The translations under genes were made by a program, and so were the position numbers. The notes beneath the pieces were generated by a model. It ran no database searches and was not told where the DNA came from. It saw nothing but the letters and a program-made list of their open reading frames with translations. Below, in pieces: positions 18,379 through 27,238 of a DNA stretch of 64,000 nt. Position 1 is the first letter of the stretch. The number at the start of each line of letters is the position of its first letter. The stretch comes from Aminivibrio sp. (GTDB taxonomy: Bacteria > Synergistota > Synergistia > Synergistales > Aminobacteriaceae): contig NZ_JAESIH010000051.1 of assembly GCF_016756745.1 (NCBI RefSeq), forward strand, positions 1 through 64,000, given 5' to 3'.

Positions 18379-20205
18379 ATGGAAATGAAAGTGGCACTCG
18401 TGCATCTGACGTCCCGGACTATGGAAGACCTGATCGTTCCGGGAACGGTTGTCCGCAAATTCATCGGCGGCTCAGGCCTCGGAACCTGGCTTCTTTTTCG
18501 GTACGGATCTCCGGCGGCGGACCCCCTCTCTCCCGACAATCCTCTCATCTTCATGAACGGTCCCTTCCAGGGAACGGGAATACCCACCTCGGGACGGCAT
18601 CAGGTGATAAGCAAGTCACCCCTGACGGATGCCTTCGGAGAGTCCGACTGCGGCGGAGCCTTCGGCTTTCACCTGAAAAAGGCAGGGTATGACGGCATCG
18701 TGTTTCTCGGAAAGGCTTCTTCTCCCGTCTACGTGGCGGTTATCGACGGCAGGGTGGAGATCCGGAACGGGACCTCCCTCTGGGGAAAGGATACCTTTGA
18801 GACGGAAGAAGCTCTTTTAGCCGCCGAAGGAAAGCCCGCCGGCGTTGCCTGCATCGGGCCGGCAGGGGAGCGGATGGTTCTGCTGGCGAATATCATGCAC
18901 GATGGGCGGAATGCCCGGGCTGCCGGGCGGGGAGGAATGGGAGCCGTCATGGGGTCCAAGAACCTCAAGGCAGTCGTGGCCAGGGGTAACGGCAGGACAG
19001 TCATGGCGGACGAGAAAAGGGTCCGGGAAAAATCGGCGGAGAAAGCAAAGTTCTATATGGAAAAACACCTGGCAATGACCCGCTTCGGGACGGCCGGAGG
19101 GGTTGCTCTGGCTGAACAGAACGGCGATCTCCCCCTGAAGAACTGGAGCCTGGGAAGCTGGCCCGAGGAAGTGAAGAGCATAACGGGAGAGGCCATGGCC
19201 GAAACTATCCTCACGGGAAACTGGGGATGCGTGGCATGTCCCATCCGGTGCGGCAGGGAAGTGGCCTTTGACGACATACACGGAGCCGGTCCCGAGTATG
19301 AAACCATAGGCATGCTTGGTAGCAACTGCCTCATCAATGACCTGAAGGCGATCGGCCGCGGCAATGATCTCTGCAACCGCATGGGAATCGACACCATTTC
19401 CGGAGGTTCGGCGGTGGCTTTTTCCATGGAGCTCTATGAACGGGGCATCATCGACGAAAAGACGGTGGGGTATCCGTTGCATTGGGGCGATGGAGAGGCC
19501 ATGCTAAAGCTCCTCGGCGATATTTCCGAGAAAAGGGGATTCGGTGCTGTGCTTGCCGAAGGCACCCGGAAGGCGGCGAAAAAGATAGGCAAAGGAGCGG
19601 AAAAGTATGCCATCCACTCCAAGGGCATGGATTTCCCGGCCCATGACCCCAGGTGCTACAAAAGTCTCGCGGCGGGCTACGCCACGTCGAACCGGGGAGC
19701 GTGCCATCTTTCAGGCTTCTCCTATTCTTTCGAAAGGAGCATGACCTACCCCGAGCTGGGGGTGGACACCATCCTCGACCGGACGGTGGACGAGGGAAAG
19801 GGAAGGATCAACGTGGGTTTCCAGAATCTCATGGGAGTGATGGATTCCCTGAAGATGTGCAAGTTCCCCTTTGCTGCCACGAGAATCGACGACCTTCTCG
19901 AGTGGATCAGCGGCGTCACAGGCTGGAACATGGACGCCGGGGAGCTTATGACCGCAGGCGAGAGGATCTTCAACCTCAAGAAACTGTTTAACCTGGCCTG
20001 CGGCCTTACCGCCGGGGACGATACTCTCCCCGAAAGAATTCTTCGGGAACCCCGGGGATCGGGAGGTTCCGCCGACACCCTTCCCGACCTCGAGAAACAG
20101 CTCCGGGAGTATTACGCAGAGCGGGGGTGGACCGAAGAAGGAATTCCTCTACCGGAAAAAATCAACTCCCTCGGTCTGGAAGAGTTTTTTCCCCGGAAGG
20201 ACTAG
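18379..20205 (+). CDS. aor: Aldehyde:ferredoxin oxidoreductase (tungsten-type)
   Basis: A 608-residue enzyme oxidising aldehydes to acids with ferredoxin, using a tungstopterin and a 4Fe-4S cluster. Cluster cysteines are Cys284, Cys287 and Cys291 (CVACPIRC) with Cys494 (KMCKFPF), a spacing close to that of the Pyrococcus AOR. The N-terminal FIGGSGLGTWLL and GGRGGMGAVMGSKNLKAV-type pterin-binding segment are present. The start at 18379 has GAAAGGA upstream; the longer frame back to 17920 overlaps the transporter and is not family-like. It probably disposes of aldehydes from amino-acid degradation (for example after IorAB). Confidence 0.93.
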   Translation: MEMKVALVHLTSRTMEDLIVPGTVVRKFIGGSGLGTWLLFRYGSPAADPLSPDNPLIFMNGPFQGTGIPTSGRHQVISKSPLTDAFGESDCGGAFGFHLKKAGYDGIVFLGKASSPVYVAVIDGRVEIRNGTSLWGKDTFETEEALLAAEGKPAGVACIGPAGERMVLLANIMHDGRNARAAGRGGMGAVMGSKNLKAVVARGNGRTVMADEKRVREKSAEKAKFYMEKHLAMTRFGTAGGVALAEQNGDLPLKNWSLGSWPEEVKSITGEAMAETILTGNWGCVACPIRCGREVAFDDIHGAGPEYETIGMLGSNCLINDLKAIGRGNDLCNRMGIDTISGGSAVAFSMELYERGIIDEKTVGYPLHWGDGEAMLKLLGDISEKRGFGAVLAEGTRKAAKKIGKGAEKYAIHSKGMDFPAHDPRCYKSLAAGYATSNRGACHLSGFSYSFERSMTYPELGVDTILDRTVDEGKGRINVGFQNLMGVMDSLKMCKFPFAATRIDDLLEWISGVTGWNMDAGELMTAGERIFNLKKLFNLACGLTAGDDTLPERILREPRGSGGSADTLPDLEKQLREYYAERGWTEEGIPLPEKINSLGLEEFFPRKD

Positions 20206-20234
20206 GAATCGGGCAGCCCCACGGGAATAAACTC

Positions 20235-20266
20235 AGGGCGGAGATGCCGAAAGGTTCTCCGCCCGT
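20235..20266. terminator. Hairpin after aor
   Basis: GGGCGGAGA pairs with TCTCCGCCC around a short loop. There is no T-run on the plus strand, so it may be a weak or Rho-assisted terminator. Confidence 0.4.
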
Positions 20267-20338
20267 CGGGGGAAAAGGAGCTTTCGCGAAAAAACGAGGG
20301 CGGCGGGCAGGCCTTTCCGCTGTTACATTCCCCCTAGG

Positions 20339-20344
20339 TATAAT
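20339..20344 (+). promoter_or_regulatory. -10 box before the YibE/F gene
   Basis: A consensus TATAAT 60 bases upstream of the start; no good -35 at standard spacing. Confidence 0.4.
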
Positions 20345-20403
20345 AATGGCGGTCCCGGTTTCCCGTTCCTGCGGGAAATGCGCCTGAGGAAAGGGCATAA
20401 AGA

Positions 20404-21552
20404 ATGAAAAAGATCGCTTCAAATCTTGCAGCTTCAGCAGCCCTCCTCTTTCTTCTTGCATGGGGAGTCGCTGCAGGGACGGATTTGTTTGTCCTCTCGC
20501 GCTGGAATGCAAAGGATTCTTCGGTGGTGGTCATCGAAGACCTGCTCGGAAGAAGGATTGATCCTGAATCCGGTGAAGGTGGCGAGTGGGAAAGCGAGTT
20601 TGTAAAACTCCGGATCATGTACAGGAGCGGTCCAGAGGCTGGCACGCGGGAAGAGGTAGAGATCATGCAGCTTTCCGACAGCAGGCTCTCCCTCCTGCCC
20701 GGAAAGGAGTATCTTCTTCTGGCAGACGCTTTCGACGATGGAACGGTTCAGTATTCCATCAGCGACCGCTACCGGGTTCCTGCCGTGGTAGGCTTTATCA
20801 CCTTCGCTTGCGGCATTCTCGTCATTGTCGCGGGGAGACCGGGGTTCAAGGCCCTCGTGGGACTCTTTCTCTCGCTCCTCTTTCTCATCGGCTGGTTTGT
20901 CCCCCGGTTAGCTTCGGGCTATCCTCCAGTTCCCTTCGCCGTTCTGGCGGTTGCTGCCGTTTCGGTGGTGACTTCCTTTTTCGTCGTCAGGAAACGGGAG
21001 CTGCGTCCTATTCCGATTTTCGGTGCGGTGGGCGGAGCCGCCGGAGCTTCGGTCACGGGATGGTTTATGGTATCCCTTTGGCAGCTTACGGGGCTGGAAA
21101 GCGACAGCGCCGCCCTTCTCGCATCCACGGCCCCGGACCTTTCCCTGAGAGGGCTGCTCCTTGCGGCCGTCATGGTGGGTTCCATAGGGGCCGTGCTGGA
21201 CGTCGCTGTTTCCGTTACATCTTCCATGGGCGAACTGTACGAGTATGATCCGTCCATTCCAAGAAAAAGGCTGTGGAAAGCAGGGATAAGCGTCGGAAGC
21301 GATGTGCTGGGCAGCATGATCAATACGCTCATCCTGGCCTACCTTGGAAGCTCTTTGCCGTTCGTGGTGCTCATCGCCACCGAGGGAGCCGATTTCATCG
21401 GGCTCCTCAACGACCCCCACATAGCTCAGGAAGTTCTGAGGAGTGTGGCGGGGACGGTGGGGCTGCTTCTGACCATACCGGCAACAGCTGCGGCCGGGGT
21501 GTGGTGGATTTCCGGCCGCTGGAAAGAGCCTGAGGATTCGGGGGGTGCCTAA
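20404..21552 (+). CDS. YibE/F family membrane protein
   Basis: A 382-residue integral membrane protein of the YibE/F family (function unknown). It has an N-terminal signal or anchor helix, an extracytoplasmic domain to about residue 120, then seven or eight helices with the family segments LDVAVSVTSSMGELYEYDP and GSDVLGSMINTLILAYLGSS. The last codon and TAA stop are read from the left terminus of MITE copy 4 (CCTAAATC at 21548), so the C-terminus was set by the insertion; few residues seem lost. Probably monocistronic. Confidence 0.88.
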   Translation: MKKIASNLAASAALLFLLAWGVAAGTDLFVLSRWNAKDSSVVVIEDLLGRRIDPESGEGGEWESEFVKLRIMYRSGPEAGTREEVEIMQLSDSRLSLLPGKEYLLLADAFDDGTVQYSISDRYRVPAVVGFITFACGILVIVAGRPGFKALVGLFLSLLFLIGWFVPRLASGYPPVPFAVLAVAAVSVVTSFFVVRKRELRPIPIFGAVGGAAGASVTGWFMVSLWQLTGLESDSAALLASTAPDLSLRGLLLAAVMVGSIGAVLDVAVSVTSSMGELYEYDPSIPRKRLWKAGISVGSDVLGSMINTLILAYLGSSLPFVVLIATEGADFIGLLNDPHIAQEVLRSVAGTVGLLLTIPATAAAGVWWISGRWKEPEDSGGA

Positions 21553-21825
21553 ATCCGCTAATTTTTCAGGCAGAGGGAGTGTCGCCGGGCATACGGCGAA
21601 TTTGCCCCCAAGGGTGAAGAGATCCCGCTCCGCGCTCTTTGCGGATGAATCCCCCGGGGGAGGGCGCCTGAGGGGAGAGACAGCGGCACGGATGTCGGTT
21701 TTACAGGCAGGCAGCCGGCGAACGCAGGGAGCTGCGGGACTCGCCTGGGCGGTTGTCACGGACGACAAACTGCCCCCCGCCCAAGGGGTCCCCGGTGACG
21801 CTCCCCGCTGGGGTGCGGATTTAGG
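21548..21825 (+). mobile_element. MITE copy 4 (full length)
   Basis: A 278-bp copy with intact CCTAAATCCGC and GCGGATTTAGG ends and all internal blocks. Its left terminus supplies the stop codon of the YibE/F gene. The flanks share only a partial GGTG, so the target duplication is not clear. Confidence 0.9.
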
Positions 21826-21860
21826 GTGGTGACCGACTTGCTGACTGAACCTTCTCTTTG

Positions 21861-21869
21861 TGATAGAAT
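21861..21869 (+). promoter_or_regulatory. Extended -10 promoter of gap
   Basis: TGA-TAGAAT, the same extended -10 as before the gene at 29466. It would give a leader of about 200 bases, in which I recognise no riboswitch. A second AT-rich TATATTTTAT patch lies at 22055-22064, near the gap start. Confidence 0.45.
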
Positions 21870-22079
21870 CGTATCCTAAGCTCAGAACATCCTGTTGAGA
21901 CAAAAGATGACGCTTTGCCGATAAGGGCGAGGCAAGGGGGATTGGGTGACCCTGAGGAAATGGAGGACATCCAGTGCCGGGTTTTTTCTTCTCCCCCGGT
22001 GTCCGCGATTGGTGACGATATGTGGTCTTTTGCTTACAGGAGCGTCCGGAACGGTATATTTTATCATGGAGGTGCTGCA

Positions 22080-23087
22080 ATGAAAAGAATAGCAATAAAC
22101 GGTCTGGGGAGAATCGGGCGTCTCGTTCTTCGGTGCTATATGAAGGCCAAACCCAAGGATTTTGAAATTGTCGCGCTGAACGATCTCACCCCCCCTTCGG
22201 AGATGGCGTATCTCATCAAGTATGATTCCATTCACCGCAAGGCCGGATTTTCCGTGGAAGCTGCCGAGGGAGCATTGATCCTGGACGGAAAATCCGTTCC
22301 CCTTTTCAGCGAAAAGGATCCTTCAAAGCTTCCCTGGAAAGAACTGAATGTGGATATCGTCCTTGAGTGCACCGGCTTCTTTACAAAACGGGAAAAGGCA
22401 GCCGCCCACCTCGCTGCGGGAGCAAAACGGGTCATAATCAGTGCTCCGGCGGACGATGCGGATCTGACCGTCGTTCTCGGCGTCAACGAAAAACTCTATG
22501 ATCCCTCGAAGCATGCGGTGGTCTCCAATGCCTCCTGCACCACGAACTCCCTGGCTCCGGTGACGAAGGTGCTTCATGAAGCTTTCGGGATCGAATCCCT
22601 CATGGGAACCACCATTCACGCCTACACATCCACCCAGGTCCTCGTCGACGTTCCAAGGGGAGGCGGCCGGAAAGGCCGTGCGGCCGCAGTTTCTCTCGTT
22701 CCGGCCACGACCGGTGCGGCCAAGGCCATGGTTCCCCTGTTCCCGGAACTGAAGGGCAAGATGGACATGATTTCCGTCCGTGTCCCCGTGGCTGACGGTT
22801 CCCTTACCGATGTCGTGGTTCACTTGAAGAAGGAAGTCACCGTCGAGTCGGTCAACGCCGCTCTGAAAGCGGCGGCCGAAGGCAGCCTGAAGGGGATCGT
22901 TGAATTCTGCAATGAGGAAATCGTCTCCGCCGACATCATCGGCAACTCCCATTCGGGAATCGTCGACGCCCTCTCCACAAAAGTTATCATGGGGCATATC
23001 GCGAAGGTGATGATCTGGTACGACAACGAATACGGTTATTCGAACCGGATGCTTGAGCTTGCCATGTACATGGCGGGCCGGGAATAG
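22080..23087 (+). CDS. gap: Glyceraldehyde-3-phosphate dehydrogenase, type I
   Basis: A 335-residue glycolytic/gluconeogenic enzyme. N-terminal Rossmann motif INGLGRIGRLVLR, catalytic Cys153 in SNASCTTNSLAPV, the histidine segment TTIHAYTSTQ, and the C-terminal WYDNEYGYSNRM. GGAGGTG precedes the ATG. The longer frame starting at 21915 is rejected because its extra residues are not family-like. A strong terminator follows, and a degenerate second copy of the gene's last ~25 codons lies about 110 bases downstream. Confidence 0.96.
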   Translation: MKRIAINGLGRIGRLVLRCYMKAKPKDFEIVALNDLTPPSEMAYLIKYDSIHRKAGFSVEAAEGALILDGKSVPLFSEKDPSKLPWKELNVDIVLECTGFFTKREKAAAHLAAGAKRVIISAPADDADLTVVLGVNEKLYDPSKHAVVSNASCTTNSLAPVTKVLHEAFGIESLMGTTIHAYTSTQVLVDVPRGGGRKGRAAAVSLVPATTGAAKAMVPLFPELKGKMDMISVRVPVADGSLTDVVVHLKKEVTVESVNAALKAAAEGSLKGIVEFCNEEIVSADIIGNSHSGIVDALSTKVIMGHIAKVMIWYDNEYGYSNRMLELAMYMAGRE

Positions 23088-23126
23088 ATTTCCCCGGCGC
23101 AGCGTCACAACGAAATTTCCGTTCGT

Positions 23127-23164
23127 ACCGGTGTTTCCCCAGATGGGGAAACACCGGTTTTTTC
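23127..23164 (+). terminator. Rho-independent terminator of gap
   Basis: A perfect 14-bp stem, ACCGGTGTTTCCCC / GGGGAAACACCGGT, with an AGAT loop, followed by T5. Confidence 0.95.
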
Positions 23165-23196
23165 GGGAAAAAGCGGGCAAACCCGGAAAAATCACG

Positions 23197-23265
23197 GGTG
23201 ATGATCGGTATGGCAACGAATATGGTTATTCGAAACGGATGCCTGAACTTGCGCAGTTTATCGGG
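23197..23265 (+). pseudogene. Duplicated fragment of the gap 3' end
   Basis: This stretch resembles bases 23011-23076 of gap and would encode a version of YDNEYGYSNRMLELAMYM (here reading NEYGYSKRMPELAQFI). It lacks a start and is separated from gap by the terminator. It may be the leftover of a second gap copy or a partial tandem duplication. Confidence 0.75.
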
Positions 23266-23360
23266 GGAGGAAGAGCCGGTGGTCTGCCGCACATGCCGGG
23301 TTTGAAAGGAAGGATGACGCTGACCTGGTCGGACGTCGGACACCCTCCCATTCTGACGGG

Positions 23361-25970
23361 TCACGAAGGGTTTTCCTTGAGGATGGCTTCGAGAGCTTCC
23401 ACAATTTCCGGGTCATAGGCTTTTCCCGACAGGCTCCTGATTTCTTCCGCGGCCTGGGAGGGTGAATGCATCTTTCTGTAGGGGCGCTCGGAGGTCATGG
23501 CATCGAAGGTGTCCGCCACCGAAAGAATTCTGGCTTCGATGCGGATTTCATCTTTTTTCTTTCCCAAGGGGTAGCCGCCGCCGTCGATCCGTTCATGATG
23601 CTGGAGGATAATTTCCGCAAGGGGCCAGGGAAAATCCAGGGGAGAAAGAATATCCTTCCCGAATTCGGGATGTTTTTTTACGAGTTCGTATTCAGGCGGT
23701 GTGAGCTTTGATGGTTTGGACAGTATCTCCGCCGGAATGTAAAGCTTGCCGATATCGTGCACCAGTCCGGCATACCTGACGCCGAGAACCGTCTCTTCAG
23801 GAAGTCCGAGTCTGCGGGCCAGCTCTTCAGCAAGAGCCGAGACATTTTTCTGGTGTCCCGCCGTAGATACGTCCCGAAGTTCGCTGACCTGGCAGAGAGC
23901 GAGAATGACGCCGGTGAAGCGTTCGTTGATCTCCCGATGGTTTCTTTCCAGTGAAACTTCGTCCTGGTAGCGTTCCATGGCTGCGGCAAGGGCGTTTCGA
24001 AGAATGTCGAACACCGGTTCGGCCATACTTTCTCTCCAGCCCGGGGAGGGGTCGGCAAGAGCCAGAAATCCCTGGAAGGAATCCCGGAGAAACAGCGGAA
24101 GAACGGAGACCGATGAAATTCCGCGGTCCGCGAGGGGGAGCCAGTTTTTTTTCTCATTCTGGGGAAGGTCAGCCAGGCAGAGGGTAGCGGGCCTGAAAGA
24201 TCCTTCCCGGAACAAAAGGGATTTCCAGAGGAAATCTTCTTCCTGCTCCGATGGAAACAGCCCCGCCAGGGACGGGCTCTCTTCAGAAGCCCGTACTTCC
24301 GTCTCTGCGGCCAGCGTGCCCTTTCGTCCCGAGAGCCTGTAAAGGGTAGCCGTTTTTGCGTTTGAAAGGGCGAGGATGTCTTCGAGGGAAGACCGCATGG
24401 CATCATGGTAACTCGGAGAAAGAATAAAACGGGATAATATGGCGGAAAGGGTTTCCTGGAACAGCCCCCTTTCTTCAAGTTGCTTTTCCAATTCCTTTCG
24501 TTGGCTGATGTTCTGGACGAGGGAGCAGTAAATTTTTTCCCTGCCGGAAACCAGGGGAAAGGAATGATGGGTCGCAGAAATAAGGATGCCGTCCCTGTCC
24601 GGAATTTGTACTTCCCTGCTTTCCCTCCTGCCGTCGCTGAAAAAGTCTCCGGGAGACAGGGTTCCTTTTTCCCACGGAAGTAGGGTGGCGATATTCGCCC
24701 CCGCAAGGTCGCCTTCAGAAAGAGCGAAGGTGGCCCGGAAAACGGAATTTGTCTCCAGCACCTCTCCGGCTTCGTTATAGACCACAACGCCCTCCGGGGA
24801 TCTCCGGAAGAGCTGTTCCCAGTATTTGGTTCTGTCCCGCAGGTTTTTCTCGGTTCTTTTCCTTTTTGCGATCTTTCCCTTCAAAAGAAACACCAAGCCT
24901 CCGAGAAGGGTGGGCAGCCCGATGTAGAGGAGGGCAAGCGGAAAGTACCTTGCCGCCAGTTCGGCGGGATCGTTCAGGATGACGCTTTGGTCTGAAAGGG
25001 CGCTTCTTGGAATTGAATGGAGTTTCATCTTCCGGTAGTCAAAAACCAGGTGCTCTGCCATGGATTTTTCGGCCGGTATGGTTTGGACTGGTTCTCCAGA
25101 TAGAATCCTCACCGCCATCTCCCCCGCTTTCCTTCCCTTTTCGTAGCCCTTCCCTGCCACGCTTGCCAGGGCGCCGAAACGAACGCCATCCTCGTTGAGG
25201 GTATACACTGGCAGTGATGCGTTCTCCAATATGAGTGCGAGGGTGTCCTGCATGGTTATGGGACTGCCGTCGGGCAAGGAGGAATGTGACCCCAGCATGA
25301 TGACCGTATTGGCCGGCAGTTCCCGGAGGGAATCCGCAAGCTGCTTTGCCGACAAGCCGGAGAGGGGGATCAGGTTGGGGCGGATTTCTGTATGCACCAA
25401 GCTTGAGTTAAGCTGTGAAAGATCCCTGAGCCCCGCGGGAGTAAGGTCCGAAACAAAGGCGATGGAAGCGCCGGGGTGGAGCCTCGCGATTTCAGAGATG
25501 AGGAGGGCGTGGGCGGGGACTGAATAGACTCCTGTCCCCTTGTTGTCCGGGAACACCGAAAAAAAATGTTTATTGGAAAGGCCGCAGTAGACAATGGGGG
25601 CTCCCCCGAACAGCGCCTGTGAATTCACGAGGGCGAATGTGACGGCCTCGTTCCCTGTCGCGATTACCACCGAAGGAGGGGAGGAGGAGTACTTCGCCTC
25701 CAGGAGATCCTTCAGCCGGTCCAGGTGGGCTGACCAGAAGGTGCTTGTCATGTCCATGTATTCTATAAAAAACTCGGCCATGACATCGGATTCGGAGAAG
25801 AAAGACAGTATCCCGTCCGTTGCACGGCGGGTCCATTCGTCGGCAGGAGAAAGGGTGTGAAGCAGAAGCACCTTCCTGTTTTCCGAAGCCCACGCCGGGA
25901 AAACAAGGGTTTGCAGAAGGAGAACGAAAATGACAAGAAGTTGTTTCCCGCGGCGGAACGGAGCCGTCAT
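23361..25970 (-). CDS. Membrane HD-GYP sensor: ABC-type binding domain, PAS, HD-GYP
   Basis: An 869-residue signalling protein, predicted to hydrolyse cyclic di-GMP. In order: signal sequence (1-30), a periplasmic ABC-substrate-binding-like domain (about 33-305), a transmembrane helix near 340-360, a PAS domain (about 380-490), a GAF-like region (about 500-650) and a C-terminal HD-GYP domain with VHDIGKLYIPAEIL, HHERIDGGGYP and DTFDAMTSERPYR. All HD-GYP signature residues appear intact. Start at 25970, with AAGGAGGA just upstream. The start overlaps the end of the flavoprotein gene upstream. The sensor ligand is unknown; binding domains of this kind often recognise amino acids or aromatics. 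Confidence 0.88.
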   Translation of the reverse strand: MTAPFRRGKQLLVIFVLLLQTLVFPAWASENRKVLLLHTLSPADEWTRRATDGILSFFSESDVMAEFFIEYMDMTSTFWSAHLDRLKDLLEAKYSSSPPSVVIATGNEAVTFALVNSQALFGGAPIVYCGLSNKHFFSVFPDNKGTGVYSVPAHALLISEIARLHPGASIAFVSDLTPAGLRDLSQLNSSLVHTEIRPNLIPLSGLSAKQLADSLRELPANTVIMLGSHSSLPDGSPITMQDTLALILENASLPVYTLNEDGVRFGALASVAGKGYEKGRKAGEMAVRILSGEPVQTIPAEKSMAEHLVFDYRKMKLHSIPRSALSDQSVILNDPAELAARYFPLALLYIGLPTLLGGLVFLLKGKIAKRKRTEKNLRDRTKYWEQLFRRSPEGVVVYNEAGEVLETNSVFRATFALSEGDLAGANIATLLPWEKGTLSPGDFFSDGRRESREVQIPDRDGILISATHHSFPLVSGREKIYCSLVQNISQRKELEKQLEERGLFQETLSAILSRFILSPSYHDAMRSSLEDILALSNAKTATLYRLSGRKGTLAAETEVRASEESPSLAGLFPSEQEEDFLWKSLLFREGSFRPATLCLADLPQNEKKNWLPLADRGISSVSVLPLFLRDSFQGFLALADPSPGWRESMAEPVFDILRNALAAAMERYQDEVSLERNHREINERFTGVILALCQVSELRDVSTAGHQKNVSALAEELARRLGLPEETVLGVRYAGLVHDIGKLYIPAEILSKPSKLTPPEYELVKKHPEFGKDILSPLDFPWPLAEIILQHHERIDGGGYPLGKKKDEIRIEARILSVADTFDAMTSERPYRKMHSPSQAAEEIRSLSGKAYDPEIVEALEAILKENPS

Positions 25971-25981
25971 ACTGTCCTCCT

Positions 25982-27238
25982 TCAGCTCTCCAGGCAAGCG
26001 GACGATGCCGCGCTGTCACCGGCGGCGTAGCCTGTGCTCCAGCACATCTGGAGATTGTACCCGCCCGTGGGGCCGTCGATATCAAGAATTTCGCCGGCAA
26101 AATAGAGGTTTTCAACGATTTTGGACCGCATGGTCCCGGGATCGATCTCCCTGAGGTCCACGCCTCCGCTTGTGACGATGGACCAGTCGAAGCCCAGCAG
26201 GCCTTCGGGAGTCAGGGGAAATTCCTTGAGAAGACAGGCCAGCTCTCTTTTTTCCTCGGGGGAAATGTATTCGCCCCTTTTGTCGGGAGGAATTGTCGCT
26301 TTCTCCACCACTGCAGGGATGAGATCCCGGGGAAGCAGATCCTTCAGGCAGTCCCTGAACATTTTCCCGGCGTATTTTTTCAGGTCCCTCTCGATGCGCG
26401 CAGTGAGCACGTCCATGGTAAGGGCGGGCTTCAGGTCCAGTATGAGAGTTGCGTTTCCAGAAGTGCAGGCTTCACCGATATCCCTGCTCATGTCCATGGC
26501 GATGGGGCCGCTGATGCCGAAATGGGTCAGAAGCAGTTCACCGAAGCGTCTCGAAACGACAATGCCATCCTTCAGGAGGGTTAGAGAGACATTCTTCAGG
26601 TTCAGGCCCCGGGCTGACTGGGGCCACTTCTCCTTCAGCCGTACAGGGCAGAGCGCCGGGACCGGCTGGATGACCTCATGGCCGGCCCTTTTTGCGAACC
26701 TGTAACCGTCCCCTGTCGATCCGGTTTTGGGGAAGGATTTCCCTCCGGTGCAGACTATGAAGGCATCTCCCTCTACTTCCTGACCCCGCAGGATGAAACG
26801 GACCGCCCTTCCGTCCCTGATTTCCAGGTTGAGGGCTTCCCTGTTCCGGTAGACGGTGACCCCTCCCTGGCGGATGTAGCCGATCAGGCAGTTGATCACT
26901 CTTTCTGAGCCTCCCTTTTCGGGAAAGACTCTTTTTCCCCTTTCCACCTTCGTCCTGAGACCCCGGGAAGCAAAAAACTCCAGGGTCCTGGCAGGGCCGA
27001 ACCGGGAGAAGGCCGAGTAAAGGAATTTCCCTTTGGAGCCGTAGGCCGAAAGAAAGGTTTCCAGGTCTTCTTCGGCGCTGGTCAGGTTGCACCTGCCCTT
27101 GCCGCTGAGCAAAAGTTTCGCGCCGAGGGTCTGGTTTTTCTCCACAAGAATAACCCGGGCCCCCCTTTCCGCAGCCCGTCCGGCTGCCATGAGTCCTGCG
27201 GCGCCGCCTCCGATGACGACTATTCTCGGTCCGCTCAT
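25982..27238 (-). CDS. BaiN/RdsA-family (HI0933-like) FAD-dependent oxidoreductase
   Basis: A 418-residue flavoprotein with the FAD-binding start VVIGGGAAGLMAAGRAAERG, the family-specific GAKLLLSGKGRCNLT and the C-terminal GEILDIDGPTGGYNLQ. The family includes bile-acid reductases, but most members have no assigned substrate. It starts on the last base of the tex stop (TAATG), so the two are translationally coupled, and its end overlaps the HD-GYP gene's upstream region: a three-gene minus-strand operon. Confidence 0.9.
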   Translation of the reverse strand: MSGPRIVVIGGGAAGLMAAGRAAERGARVILVEKNQTLGAKLLLSGKGRCNLTSAEEDLETFLSAYGSKGKFLYSAFSRFGPARTLEFFASRGLRTKVERGKRVFPEKGGSERVINCLIGYIRQGGVTVYRNREALNLEIRDGRAVRFILRGQEVEGDAFIVCTGGKSFPKTGSTGDGYRFAKRAGHEVIQPVPALCPVRLKEKWPQSARGLNLKNVSLTLLKDGIVVSRRFGELLLTHFGISGPIAMDMSRDIGEACTSGNATLILDLKPALTMDVLTARIERDLKKYAGKMFRDCLKDLLPRDLIPAVVEKATIPPDKRGEYISPEEKRELACLLKEFPLTPEGLLGFDWSIVTSGGVDLREIDPGTMRSKIVENLYFAGEILDIDGPTGGYNLQMCWSTGYAAGDSAASSACLES

